Of a stretch of 64,000 bases of DNA, positions 53,275 to 62,085 are shown in pieces. This DNA is from Berkiella sp963803015 (lineage in GTDB: Bacteria > Pseudomonadota > Gammaproteobacteria > Berkiellales > Berkiellaceae). The stretch is from contig CAWDKV010000011.1 in NCBI GenBank assembly GCA_963803015.1, positions 782,236-846,235 of the forward strand, given 5' to 3'. Both the position numbers and the translations under genes were made by a program. Each line of letters opens with the position of its first letter. Position 1 is the first letter of the stretch. The notes beneath the pieces were generated by a model. That model did not search any database. It was given only the letters and a program-made list of their open reading frames with translations, and had not been told where the DNA came from.

Positions 53275-54936
53275 TTATCTTAATTTGACGCCTTTAATTT
53301 TGGAGGTAGGAGGTGATGCATAACGACCTTGATGCCTATAACCACCCGTGGGGTAATAGGCCCGACTTTCCTTGGGGCACGAAATGGACTTATTTAAAAA
53401 AGCTTTAATATCAGGATTTCCCCAAGCTTGTCTTTTAAATTTGCTTTCATCTTTTTTTAAACCACTTATAAACTCTTCACTTTCATTTCCATAAACTTGC
53501 CCAATCAAACTCTCAACGATTTGCACAAAAGAATAGTTACCACTATTGGCTGCTTGATGAAGACAATTATATCCAAAGCGGTTAGTTTGGTTCAGATTCG
53601 TTTTCAGTGCATCTAAATGACGTCTTAACAGCGTAACAACCAGGCGAACACTCTCTGCATTGCCGGATTTTAAAGCATCTTGCAACACCATAAAGCCATC
53701 GATAGTTTTGTTTTCCAGGTTCGCTTTTAGGACTTCTGGGAAGCGCTCTAACAGGATGATAATTTGGCGAAAATTCTCTGTAATGCCGGATTTTAAGGCA
53801 TCTTGCAAAACCATAAAGCCGTTGCTGGTTTTATTCTCAAGATTCGCTTTCAGGATTTCTGGGAACCGTTCTAACAAAGCGATAATCTGGCGAACATTCT
53901 CTGCATTACCGGATTTTAAAGCATCTTGTAAAACCATAAAGCCGTCAGTAGTTTTATTCTCAAGATTGGCTTTCAGGGCTCCTGGATGACGCTCTAATAC
54001 GGCAATGATCTCCCGAACACTCTCTGCATTGCCGGATGCTAAAGCTTGTTGCAAAACCATAAAACCGTCGATGGTTTTGTTCTCAAGGTTGGTTTTCAGG
54101 GCTCCTGGATGACGCTCTAATACGGCAATGATCTCCCGAACACTCTCTGCATTGCCCGACGCTAAAGCTTGTTGCAAAACCATAAAACCGTCGATGGTTT
54201 TGCTCTCAAGATTGGCCTTCAGCGCCCCTGCGTGACGCTCTAACAGGGCGATAACCAAGCGAACATTCTCTGTATTGTCCGATTTTAAGGCGCCCTGCAA
54301 AACCATAAAACCAGCACTGGTTTTGTTCTCAAGATTCACTTTTAGAGCCTTTGGATGACGTTCTAACAACGCGATCACTTGATCAATGCTTTCAGAATTG
54401 TCAGACGTTAAAGCTTGTTGTAAAACCATAAAACCATCGTTAGTTTTGTTCTCAAGATTTGCTTTCAAGGCCTCTGGGTGGCGCTTTAACAAAGCGATAA
54501 CCTGGCGAACAGTCTCTGAGTTGCCGGATTTTAAAGAACTCTGCAAAACCATAAAGCCATCATTGGTTGTATTGCTCAGCATAAGCTTGGGGAATTCATC
54601 TTCATAAAGACGACATTGCATTTTCATAACGAGTAAATTAAATAAACGGGAAGATACCTCTTGTGCAAAGCACTTATCTTTTTGACGATCAAATGGTAAA
54701 TGCAAAGCATCATCAAGATGAGAATCGTTGTTGACACTGCGCTCAAGCAAAATAGAAGAGCTATTTTTATCAATGTATTCTGATGTCTTTAATAAATCTT
54801 CCTCCAGGGCATTCAAATTTCTTGCATTACAGACACCCATAATGAGAGTATGTAATTCTTGTGCCTGCTTGCTTCGCCCTGCTTTTTTGCGTTTTCTATC
54901 TTCAAGTGCAGGCTTTGCGTAGTACATACCCTTCAT
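53275..54936 (-). CDS. ANK-like repeat protein with 41-residue repeats and a basic N-terminus
   Basis: This 553-residue protein is built mainly of eight near-identical 41-residue repeats (about 115-445). Each reads DGFMVLQxALxSGNxE, VRxIIALLERxPxALKANLE and NKT. A ninth, ankyrin-like unit follows (GYNCLHQAANSGNYSFVQIV). The helix-turn-helix plan and the LHQAANSG unit suggest an extended ankyrin fold, a eukaryote-like binding scaffold common among Legionellales effectors. The N-terminus has a basic cluster, EDRKRKKAGRSKQ, resembling a monopartite nuclear localisation signal. There is no signal peptide or membrane segment. AAGGGTAATTCTT precedes the ATG. It is a candidate secreted effector; the target is unknown. 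Confidence 0.65.
   Translation of the reverse strand: MKGMYYAKPALEDRKRKKAGRSKQAQELHTLIMGVCNARNLNALEEDLLKTSEYIDKNSSSILLERSVNNDSHLDDALHLPFDRQKDKCFAQEVSSRLFNLLVMKMQCRLYEDEFPKLMLSNTTNDGFMVLQSSLKSGNSETVRQVIALLKRHPEALKANLENKTNDGFMVLQQALTSDNSESIDQVIALLERHPKALKVNLENKTSAGFMVLQGALKSDNTENVRLVIALLERHAGALKANLESKTIDGFMVLQQALASGNAESVREIIAVLERHPGALKTNLENKTIDGFMVLQQALASGNAESVREIIAVLERHPGALKANLENKTTDGFMVLQDALKSGNAENVRQIIALLERFPEILKANLENKTSNGFMVLQDALKSGITENFRQIIILLERFPEVLKANLENKTIDGFMVLQDALKSGNAESVRLVVTLLRRHLDALKTNLNQTNRFGYNCLHQAANSGNYSFVQIVESLIGQVYGNESEEFISGLKKDESKFKRQAWGNPDIKAFLNKSISCPKESRAYYPTGGYRHQGRYASPPTSKIKGVKLR
53590..54590 (-). repeat. 123-bp tandem repeats inside the ANK-like gene
   Basis: Eight units of 123 bp encode the 41-residue repeat. 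Neighbouring units near 53990-54200 are almost identical at the DNA level, indicating recent duplication. Confidence 0.88.
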
Positions 54937-55137
54937 AAGAATTACCCTTTGAAAAACGACTACTTTACATCAGATGGTTTTTACAAATATATCAGGAAAT
55001 ACCTTAAAATTAGGGTTCGGTCTTGCATGTTTCCGCATTTTTCTCCATTCAATAGTGTGTATCCTCCCTTATCTTTCTTGAAATTAAACTAGCTTTTTGT
55101 TAAATTATAAATTTTCAAAAATTGAGAGATAATAAAC

Positions 55138-55908
55138 ATGAAACGTCCTGAGACAGAAGACAATAATGCACCTCCAGCTAAAAAAGGGTTTTGGGGAAGC
55201 GTATACAATCTTCTTAGTCCCTATTTTCCTGATCCCGCTCCTGCGCCTAAATTAGTGCAAGTTGGCAGGATTTTAGTAACAGAACAAGAAGCAGCCAACA
55301 TAACACGGACGATTCAATTTTTAGAAATCCTCTATTTTGATACCAATAGAGAAGCTCTCTTAATCCAAAATAGTTCTCCAGAATTAAAAGAAGCTTTAGC
55401 AGAGCTGAAAAAAGAAGTCCCAAATGAACAATGGCAAGCCGAATATCAAAGAAAAGAAGAAATTTTAGATAAAATTAATGCGATGATTATTCGCCAAAAA
55501 ATACAAAGTAGTAAAGAAATATACTCAAAAGCGCTCATTTGTAGAGATTCCTTTCTCACACGCATCCCTGCTATAGTTTTTACTGAAGAGCCAGAATATT
55601 GGAAACAACTAGAACGTCTTATTTTACAAGACAATAATCTTAAAACCTTACCCCCTCAAATTCGTCAGCTATCTGCGCTTAAATCGCTGAATCTTTTAGG
55701 AAATGATATCAGTCTTTTGCCAGAGGAAATGCAAGAATTATCAACACTAGAAAAAGTTGAGTTGCCAAAAAACATGGTAGAATATTGTGAATTTAATCAA
55801 AAACCATTTCTTCCAAGTAACACGTTTACAAAATCATCTTTAGAAAACGGCGTTTGTTTTGAAAGCCACGCGGTAGCGTCTACCATTCTTAAACGCAGAG
55901 CACGCTAA
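55138..55908 (+). CDS. Leucine-rich-repeat protein with a possible bipartite nuclear signal
   Basis: In this 256-residue protein, residues about 155-215 hold two to three 23-residue leucine-rich repeats (LERLILQDNNLKTLPPQI, LKSLNLLGNDISLLPEEM, LEKVELPKN) of the bacterial LPx type used in host-directed effectors. A helical, charged segment (about 40-135) precedes them. The N-terminus MKRPETEDNNAPPAKKG has KR and KK spaced by about 11 residues, the layout of a bipartite nuclear localisation signal. There is no signal peptide. The ribosome site is GAGAG before ATG. It is a candidate effector; the LRR set is short. Confidence 0.65.
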   Translation: MKRPETEDNNAPPAKKGFWGSVYNLLSPYFPDPAPAPKLVQVGRILVTEQEAANITRTIQFLEILYFDTNREALLIQNSSPELKEALAELKKEVPNEQWQAEYQRKEEILDKINAMIIRQKIQSSKEIYSKALICRDSFLTRIPAIVFTEEPEYWKQLERLILQDNNLKTLPPQIRQLSALKSLNLLGNDISLLPEEMQELSTLEKVELPKNMVEYCEFNQKPFLPSNTFTKSSLENGVCFESHAVASTILKRRAR

Positions 55909-55945
55909 TTTTTAAGATCAATTTGTTTTTATCATTTTCGTGCTG

Positions 55946-55993
55946 GACACGAGAATCCATAGCATTTTTCAACATGCACTGGGTTCTCGTGTC
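55946..55993. repeat. Inverted repeat between convergent genes
   Basis: GACACGAGAA and TTCTCGTGTC are perfect 10-base arms separated by 28 bases, with CCA/TGG pairing just inside. The site lies between the LRR gene and the convergent 651-residue gene. It may be a REP-like dispersed element or a terminator stem; no T run is present. Confidence 0.45.
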
Positions 55994-56025
55994 ATCGGAA
56001 AATATTTGCAGGACCCTGCAGAGTA

Positions 56026-57981
56026 TTATTTCTTACAACTGACAGTTTGCGTTGGGATCTTATCAATTTTGTCCTCAAACGTTTTTTTATCAGAACCTGA
56101 GTGGTAATCAATAAAATTTCCAAAACCGTAAAAAATTCCAACAGGAGCCTTTTGAATTAAACGTGGGATTAATCTATTGGGGAAAGCTTTATGTTTGCCT
56201 ACTAAGACGCCATTGACCCGATGAAAACCTGATTCACCTTCTTTAGGTACTATTTTAGGATCCCTAAAAAGAGAATTGATTATTTGCTCTTTTGAATCGG
56301 CTGTAAGTGATGCTGGATTTTCCTCACCCAGATAGCCTACAAAAAATGGCGTCTCGCCATACCCTCTTAACCGACATTGGCTGATTTTAGTGGTGGCGCC
56401 AATTGTTGTTTCATCAAAACCCAATTCAGCCGCATCAGATGGTGTTGCTCGCTGATTTTCTCTTTCCCGTTTTTCTTGTTCTTTTAGTGCTTTATACCTA
56501 GCCTCTTCTAATTTAAAATCAAAGCCGCTTAGGTTATCGTCTTTTGAAACGGGATCAGGAGAAACAGGAGCAGGAGCGGTTTTTTCTACTGCAGATGTTT
56601 GGACATCATGCTCTTGGGGTGGCGGTGTGAGAGACGAGACACTTGTTTTATCATTGCTTAGGGGACCACTATTTGCATTGTGGCGTGGTTCAACAGGCTT
56701 TTCTTTTCTCTGTTCATTCGCTTTACGTTCTTCTTCTCTTTGGCGAAAATCGATTCTAACGCGGTTAATAGTACGAATTATGGATGATAATTCTACGAGT
56801 GGCACCTCAATTAATGGCCAAATATAAAGAAATGATTTTGATGCGTCTTTTTTATCAAATCCAATATTTACTTTCAGTTTTGTGCCTAATCTTTTTAGGA
56901 TTTCACGTAGCGCTAATTCAGGGTTAAACAAGTCTGCTTTGATTTTTAGAATTTCTTTTTCAGAATCTCTGATTACTTTTCCATCTACCTCATTTTCTTT
57001 CAAAAAAGCGGTAACACTCTCATGATGTTTTTTCCGATATTCTTGCAATCGTTCTCTGGTTTGTATTTCTAATCCGTTTTGCCCAAATAGCAATTGTAAC
57101 TCAAAGGGTAATTGTTGAGTAATTGCTACTTGGTTTCCAGCCAGATGCTCTTGCATCCAATAATACGCATGGGTGAATTGTTTTTCTTCACTAAATTTAC
57201 TAGCTAACAAGTAACAGTTGAGACTGACACCGCCATCTATTTCAGCTCGCTTTGAAAGTGTTTTAGCAAGCTCTAATGTTTTCATTGCCCAGCTAAGATT
57301 ACCCTCTCCTATTTCCAAGATGAGCTGCGAGTTCAACACTCCTAATTGAAGTACTGCTTCTTCTTTACTACCCTTGGAAGAAATATGATCTAACCAATAA
57401 TGTGAGTTTTCAATCGCCATGCGTTTGATTTCATTGCTCACATTGGGGATATTTAATACATATGTATAGAGTTTGATAATGGTTTTAATAAGGGGCTGAA
57501 TGACTAGCTTCGATGTGGTGTTTTGTTCTAGAACATTGTAGATAATAAATTCCATTTTTCCAATCAATGCAAGTATATATTCTGAAATGAAATCCATTAC
57601 GCCATAGGGAAACATAAACCACAAAAAATTATCCAATCTTGCGAGGTCTTTTTGGATAGAATTGAGAGCTTGTTGCAGCTCTAATGATTTGCCAGGCGTT
57701 TTTTTTCCTGATATTGGCAATGTATTTAAAAAATATATGTAATTTTCTATTCCTTGCCTAAGCTTGGGTTCAATTGAAACAAGCTCCAGCCTAGGAAATT
57801 CATTATGATATAACAACCTTCTCTCATGAATGACTTCAGCGCAAGACATTAGAGCCGTCTCAAACCCTTTGTTATCCGCGCAGGGTTCTTTAGGAAATAA
57901 GCCACCTATGTGGATTTTCGCTAATTTACTGCTTAAATCATCTAATTCTGTACCTTTTGCTCCAGGACCATTCTTTATCAA
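56026..57981 (-). CDS. Large hypothetical protein (651 aa), candidate effector
   Basis: No recognised family. The start is a TTG at 57981 with GGGG about 6 bases upstream; no ATG lies nearby. Residues about 60-300 are helical, with TPR-like pairs (SWAMKTLELAKTLSKRA, LLASKFSEEKQFTHAYYWMQ). Residues about 405-520 are a charged, Pro/Lys/Glu-rich linker (EEERKANEQRKEKPVEP). The last about 120 residues form a globular tail with GYGETPFFVGYLGEENPA and GIFYGFGNFIDY. There is no signal peptide. Its neighbours (LRR, ANK-like, ART-like) suggest a host-directed protein, but nothing here gives an activity. Confidence 0.55.
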   Translation of the reverse strand: MIKNGPGAKGTELDDLSSKLAKIHIGGLFPKEPCADNKGFETALMSCAEVIHERRLLYHNEFPRLELVSIEPKLRQGIENYIYFLNTLPISGKKTPGKSLELQQALNSIQKDLARLDNFLWFMFPYGVMDFISEYILALIGKMEFIIYNVLEQNTTSKLVIQPLIKTIIKLYTYVLNIPNVSNEIKRMAIENSHYWLDHISSKGSKEEAVLQLGVLNSQLILEIGEGNLSWAMKTLELAKTLSKRAEIDGGVSLNCYLLASKFSEEKQFTHAYYWMQEHLAGNQVAITQQLPFELQLLFGQNGLEIQTRERLQEYRKKHHESVTAFLKENEVDGKVIRDSEKEILKIKADLFNPELALREILKRLGTKLKVNIGFDKKDASKSFLYIWPLIEVPLVELSSIIRTINRVRIDFRQREEERKANEQRKEKPVEPRHNANSGPLSNDKTSVSSLTPPPQEHDVQTSAVEKTAPAPVSPDPVSKDDNLSGFDFKLEEARYKALKEQEKRERENQRATPSDAAELGFDETTIGATTKISQCRLRGYGETPFFVGYLGEENPASLTADSKEQIINSLFRDPKIVPKEGESGFHRVNGVLVGKHKAFPNRLIPRLIQKAPVGIFYGFGNFIDYHSGSDKKTFEDKIDKIPTQTVSCKK

Positions 57982-58176
57982 AATTTACCCCAAAATTTAA
58001 GTCTTAAAACTAAAAATATTTTAAATACCTTTGATGAATATAGCAATAATCTATATTTGAAATATAAGCTTCCTAAAAAAATAAAAATCCGTGTACCTGC
58101 CCGCCTTGCATAGACTCGATTGTTTCTTTCCTATGGCAACTAAAAACAACCATCTGCAAAAACTAACAAAAACTAA
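57982..58176. other. Short intergenic region
   Basis: About 195 AT-rich bases separate ltaE from the 651-residue gene on the same strand. It should contain the latter's promoter. No repeat or small gene was recognised. Confidence 0.35.
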
Positions 58177-59196
58177 TTAGCGTTCTCTCATATAGTTTTT
58201 AACTTCCCTTACAACACCAAGAATATCTTGATGCTGTATATCCAAATGGGTTACAAGCCGGATCCTTTTGCCTTTCGGAACAAGGATCCCTTTATTTTTA
58301 AGAAAAAGAGAAAAAGATAGTGCATGCGCTTCAGAGAGGTTTATATATATTATGTTCGTTTGAATATCCTTCATTTCAACGACAACACCCTCAATCTCGC
58401 TTAACAAGTTTGCAAGCAATTGAGCGTTTTCATGATCTTCTCGCAATCTTTCGATGTTATTATTTAATGCATAAATGCCCGCTGCAGCAAGAACCCCCGC
58501 TTGACGCATTCCTCCTCCCAGCATCTTACGCCATCTTCTGGCCTCGATGATCTGATCCTTTGAGGCAGACAATACTGATCCTACAGGGGCCCCCAAGCCT
58601 TTAGACAAACATATTGAAACAGATTCAAAATGCTTGCTAATTTCCTTCACATCAATTTGAAGTTTTACACGAGCATTAAAAACGCGCGCACCATCTAAAT
58701 GACATAATAAATGATGTTGCTTGCAAAAATCATTCACTTTGGCCAAATAGGATAACGGCAGAACCTTTCCACCTTGGGTATTTTCTAAACAAAGTAGTTT
58801 TGTTCTAGGATGATGATCATCAAGCGGCTTAATGTAATTAACAACTTTATCGAGATCTAACGACCCATCTTCTTCAAAATGTATTGGCTGTGGTTGAATG
58901 CTTCCTAAGACAGCAGCACCCCCACCTTCCCATTTATAGGTATGGGCTTCTTGTCCTACAAGATATTCATCTCCCCTCTGGCAATGAATCATGATCCCAA
59001 TTAAATTAGATTGCGTCCCTGAAGGCACAAATAAAGCAGCTTCTTTTCCAAGGATCTGTGCTGTTTGTTCCTCAAGCTGACGTACAGTAGGATCATCTCC
59101 AAAAACATCATCTCCCAATTGGGCATCCCACATGGCTTGCTTCATGCCCAATGAAGGTTTCGTTACTGTATCACTTCTTAAATCGATTATTTTCAT
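58177..59196 (-). CDS. ltaE: Low-specificity L-threonine aldolase
   Basis: This PLP enzyme splits L-threonine and L-allo-threonine into glycine and acetaldehyde. The 339-residue protein has DLRSDTVTKP, GDDVFGDDPTV, FVPSGTQSNLIG, HLDGARVFNA, and the PLP lysine in SICLSKGLGAPVGSVL. MLGGGMRQAGVLAAAGIYAL follows. All are typical. AGGAAGAATAT precedes the ATG. It is a metabolic gene amid accessory genes and appears to be transcribed alone. Confidence 0.94.
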   Translation of the reverse strand: MKIIDLRSDTVTKPSLGMKQAMWDAQLGDDVFGDDPTVRQLEEQTAQILGKEAALFVPSGTQSNLIGIMIHCQRGDEYLVGQEAHTYKWEGGGAAVLGSIQPQPIHFEEDGSLDLDKVVNYIKPLDDHHPRTKLLCLENTQGGKVLPLSYLAKVNDFCKQHHLLCHLDGARVFNARVKLQIDVKEISKHFESVSICLSKGLGAPVGSVLSASKDQIIEARRWRKMLGGGMRQAGVLAAAGIYALNNNIERLREDHENAQLLANLLSEIEGVVVEMKDIQTNIIYINLSEAHALSFSLFLKNKGILVPKGKRIRLVTHLDIQHQDILGVVREVKNYMRER

Positions 59197-59249
59197 ATAT
59201 TCTTCCTAATTTTCTAAACTAGACCCTAACATACGCTTTAGAAGAAAGT

Positions 59250-59432
59250 ATGTATTACATACAATTGATGGTTTGCAATCCGGAGATACTGCAACAGCCT
59301 ATGATAGATAGGGATTTGCAGATACTACGAGTAAGTAGTAACTGCTCGCTCTCTTTAGAAATCAATCACTCTCAGTCAACTGAATCACCAAGGATTAATA
59401 ACTTAACATTTACACCGAAGTTTGTACAGTAA
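59250..59432 (+). CDS. Possible small protein (60 aa), weak
   Basis: A 60-residue frame lies in the 459-base gap between ltaE and the SDR gene, with AGAAGAAAGT before ATG. It has three Cys and a polar C-terminus; no family is recognised. After its stop, a 6-base AAACCA/TGGTTT stem is followed by TATT. The rest of the gap (59433-59655) shows no gene. This may be chance. Confidence 0.2.
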   Translation: MYYIQLMVCNPEILQQPMIDRDLQILRVSSNCSLSLEINHSQSTESPRINNLTFTPKFVQ

Positions 59433-59655
59433 ACCAGAAAAAAACGTTGGTTTTATTAGCTTTAGCTCACTAGGATTGTGCCCGTTCTCAGGCATGCTAT
59501 GAAGAGAAAACATATCTTAAGAAGGGAGTGAAATTGATTTCCTAAAGGATTGAAGAACAAGAGAATTAGCAAAAATTAAAGACCTCACATTCTAAAAATG
59601 GTATTGAAAAACAGTACCCAAAAAAGCTATTAACAAGATCTTGGGTATTCTCTTT

Positions 59656-60435
59656 TCATTTTGATTGTGCAAGCATTTTATCTACTGTTTTACTCATTTG
59701 ATTTAGAATAAATTGTGGTGCTATTCGACTCATTAATTTGAGCATATTGCTTTGACCAGGTCGAATTTCCAATATATTATTTTCTATTCCTTTCACTGCA
59801 CATTCCACCATCTTGCTCACACTCATAATGGAGGTACCCTTCAGATCTTCAGCATCAAAACGACTTAATAATGCTGTCTGCGTTGCTGGTGGCGCCAGTT
59901 CGAATACTTTCACGTTCGTATTTTTTAACTGCACGCGTAACGATTGGGTAAATGAATGTATGGCCGCTTTAGTGGCGCAATAAATTGGTGAAATAGGCAA
60001 TGGGACAAAAGCTAATCCCGATGAAACGTTCATAATCGCTGCTTCTTTTTTTCCTTTCAATAGTGGCAGAAACTGTTTTATCATTCGAATAGGGCCGTTT
60101 AAATTGATATCAATCTCACGCGTGATTTCCACAAGATCAACAGGTTGATCCTGTATGTTTATCTTGCGCATAATTCCGGCGTTATTAATCAACATATTTA
60201 ATTGTGGAAAATCAGTCGTCATTTTTTCATGCAAACGCGCAATCGCTTTAGGATCGCTCGCATCACTTTGAATAATATTCACTTTTGGAAACTGTGCTTT
60301 TGTACTGTCTAATTTATCTTGATCTCGCCCTGTAATAATAACAGTATTCCCCAACTCTAGCAGTTGTTTAGTCAATTCAAGTCCAATACCACTCGTTCCT
60401 CCAGTAATTAAAATAGTATTGCCATTGATATTCAT
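59656..60435 (-). CDS. Short-chain dehydrogenase/reductase (DltE-like)
   Basis: This 259-residue Rossmann oxidoreductase has the cofactor motif TGGTSGIGLELTKQLLELG (about 11-29), the Arg after the second strand (TGRDQ, suggesting NADP(H)), NNAGIM, the catalytic Ser in MNVSSGLAF, and YCATKAA (Tyr/Lys). Residues such as FELAPPATQTALLSRF after the active site resemble DltE-type SDRs. The substrate cannot be deduced. GGAGAGCAGCG precedes ATG. It lies 81 bases downstream of the ART-like gene on the same strand and might be co-transcribed with it. Confidence 0.88.
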   Translation of the reverse strand: MNINGNTILITGGTSGIGLELTKQLLELGNTVIITGRDQDKLDSTKAQFPKVNIIQSDASDPKAIARLHEKMTTDFPQLNMLINNAGIMRKINIQDQPVDLVEITREIDINLNGPIRMIKQFLPLLKGKKEAAIMNVSSGLAFVPLPISPIYCATKAAIHSFTQSLRVQLKNTNVKVFELAPPATQTALLSRFDAEDLKGTSIMSVSKMVECAVKGIENNILEIRPGQSNMLKLMSRIAPQFILNQMSKTVDKMLAQSK

Positions 60436-60516
60436 CGCTGCTCTCCAAGTTTGGGTAGATTCTATTGGTAAAGTATATCATAGGGTATGAAGAAGAGCTT
60501 GATGCAGTAAAACGTA

Positions 60517-62070
60517 TTAATTTCTCTTTCTTGGGCTTGAAATAGGATCTGTTACGGGCGCAGCTACTGACTCCGAGCTAGGAGGACTTGCTTTGCTTGC
60601 TGCAAAACTTGTGGTTACTGGCTTTGCCCGTTTATAGATCTTTTTTTGTGGCTTTTCCACTTGTTCAGCAACCTCTTTTGGGGTTCCTTTTTGAGCTTCC
60701 TCTACAAAAGGAGCTTGTTGTTGCTCAAAGCTTAACCCATTTAATGTGCGAACTGCTCGAGCATGAAAATAATAGCAACCATCTTTATCCTTTGTATACC
60801 CTATCCATGATAATTGACTGGGGATTGCCAATATTTCATCTTCATCATCTTTAATAGCAAGTGCACTTACATCTTGCCCCTGAATACCACCCGTAAAAAT
60901 GATGACAACATTCCCCTCAAACATTCCTAATTTTGCTGAAGAAGTACTGATAAAACCCCTTTCAAATGTAATCTCTCCTTTTTCTACACATTCTATTCTC
61001 TGCTTTAATATGGCTTCTGGTAAATTTTTTTCACCTCTCATCGCAAATTCATAACGTTCTATAGGTATTTTATTCAAACCAATAGCACAAAATGCCGTGT
61101 GTAAGATAATTTCTTGTAAGGCAGGGATAGAATCATCAATGACTTTTTTTCCTCTTAATAGTCCATTCATATCAGTATATGCTGCTCCAGAATAAATATT
61201 AATTGCCAGTTTTTCAGCATAAGATAGGTTGTCATATTTGCCTTTAGGATCTCTGGCCTTAAAATCCTGCTCAGTAGGAAATTTAAACTCCTCAATATCC
61301 TTAATATAAATATCAGGCTTATACTTTTTATATTGAGCTTTATCCTTTAAAAATGTAACGTACTTTTGCATTAAGTTGTCATTAATTTGCAAATGACTTA
61401 AATCGCAATTTTTAATAATATCGGTAATATTATATATCTTATTTTCATCAGGAATAGCGAGCAAAACTTCATTGTTAACCGTTTTTCGAATATCCATCTT
61501 TTTACCTGACAAAATATCTTTGACAAGTTCTTCCATTTGAATGGTATAGATGGATTTATTTAATGGCCCGTGTGTTAAGTTAAGATCCGGAGAAATTTTA
61601 TCCATGCGAGATACAATTTCTTTTGCTACATTTTCTTTAGGGTATTTATTGCCTTGTAGGCCAACATTTTTGAACAATTGACTCATTGTCATACCTGAAA
61701 GTGGAGGAGGGTTAAACTTTTCATCTAACAATTCCACTCTATACATCGCAGCATTATTTATTTTCATTACTTCTCTAAAAATATTTTTTTCATCTTCATT
61801 ATCATCCTCAGCCGCATCGAGAAAAGATTTTCTAAGCATCGCGTCTTGTATTTTTATTTTTTTAGCTTCTTTAAATTTTCCCACTAAATTCTTTAGTTCA
61901 CTCTCACTTTCTGAGAATTGATCAAAGAAATCATTGATTTTTTGCGATAAAAGACTACCAAAATTAATATTTTCTCTTTGGGCTACTTCAAGAGCTTTTG
62001 CTAAAGCTTCAATATCTGTATCCTTATTGGTCAGCATTTCAATCAAGCTTTGAACGGTTATTTCTGGCAT
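60517..62070 (-). CDS. ADP-ribosyltransferase-domain protein (R-S-E class), candidate effector
   Basis: In this 517-residue protein, residues about 275-435 match the mono-ADP-ribosyltransferase fold of the ExoS/cholera-type R-S-E class. An N-terminal LSYAEKLAINIYSGAAYTD and MNGLLRG resemble the 'Y-x-N-x-LR' helix. The NAD-binding Arg345 lies in FAMRGEKN, the STS motif is GFISTSS (Ser375-Thr376-Ser377), and the catalytic ExE is Glu410-Asp411-Glu412 in KDDEDEILAIP. Such enzymes transfer ADP-ribose from NAD+ to host proteins; an ExE pair usually means arginine targets. Residues 1-270 are helical with no known domain. The C-terminal 60 residues are basic and Ser/Pro-rich (KKIYKRAKP, SSPRKRN). There is no signal peptide. 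AGGATGAAAA precedes ATG. Confidence 0.75.
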   Translation of the reverse strand: MPEITVQSLIEMLTNKDTDIEALAKALEVAQRENINFGSLLSQKINDFFDQFSESESELKNLVGKFKEAKKIKIQDAMLRKSFLDAAEDDNEDEKNIFREVMKINNAAMYRVELLDEKFNPPPLSGMTMSQLFKNVGLQGNKYPKENVAKEIVSRMDKISPDLNLTHGPLNKSIYTIQMEELVKDILSGKKMDIRKTVNNEVLLAIPDENKIYNITDIIKNCDLSHLQINDNLMQKYVTFLKDKAQYKKYKPDIYIKDIEEFKFPTEQDFKARDPKGKYDNLSYAEKLAINIYSGAAYTDMNGLLRGKKVIDDSIPALQEIILHTAFCAIGLNKIPIERYEFAMRGEKNLPEAILKQRIECVEKGEITFERGFISTSSAKLGMFEGNVVIIFTGGIQGQDVSALAIKDDEDEILAIPSQLSWIGYTKDKDGCYYFHARAVRTLNGLSFEQQQAPFVEEAQKGTPKEVAEQVEKPQKKIYKRAKPVTTSFAASKASPPSSESVAAPVTDPISSPRKRN

Positions 62071-62085
62071 TTTTCATCCTATTCA

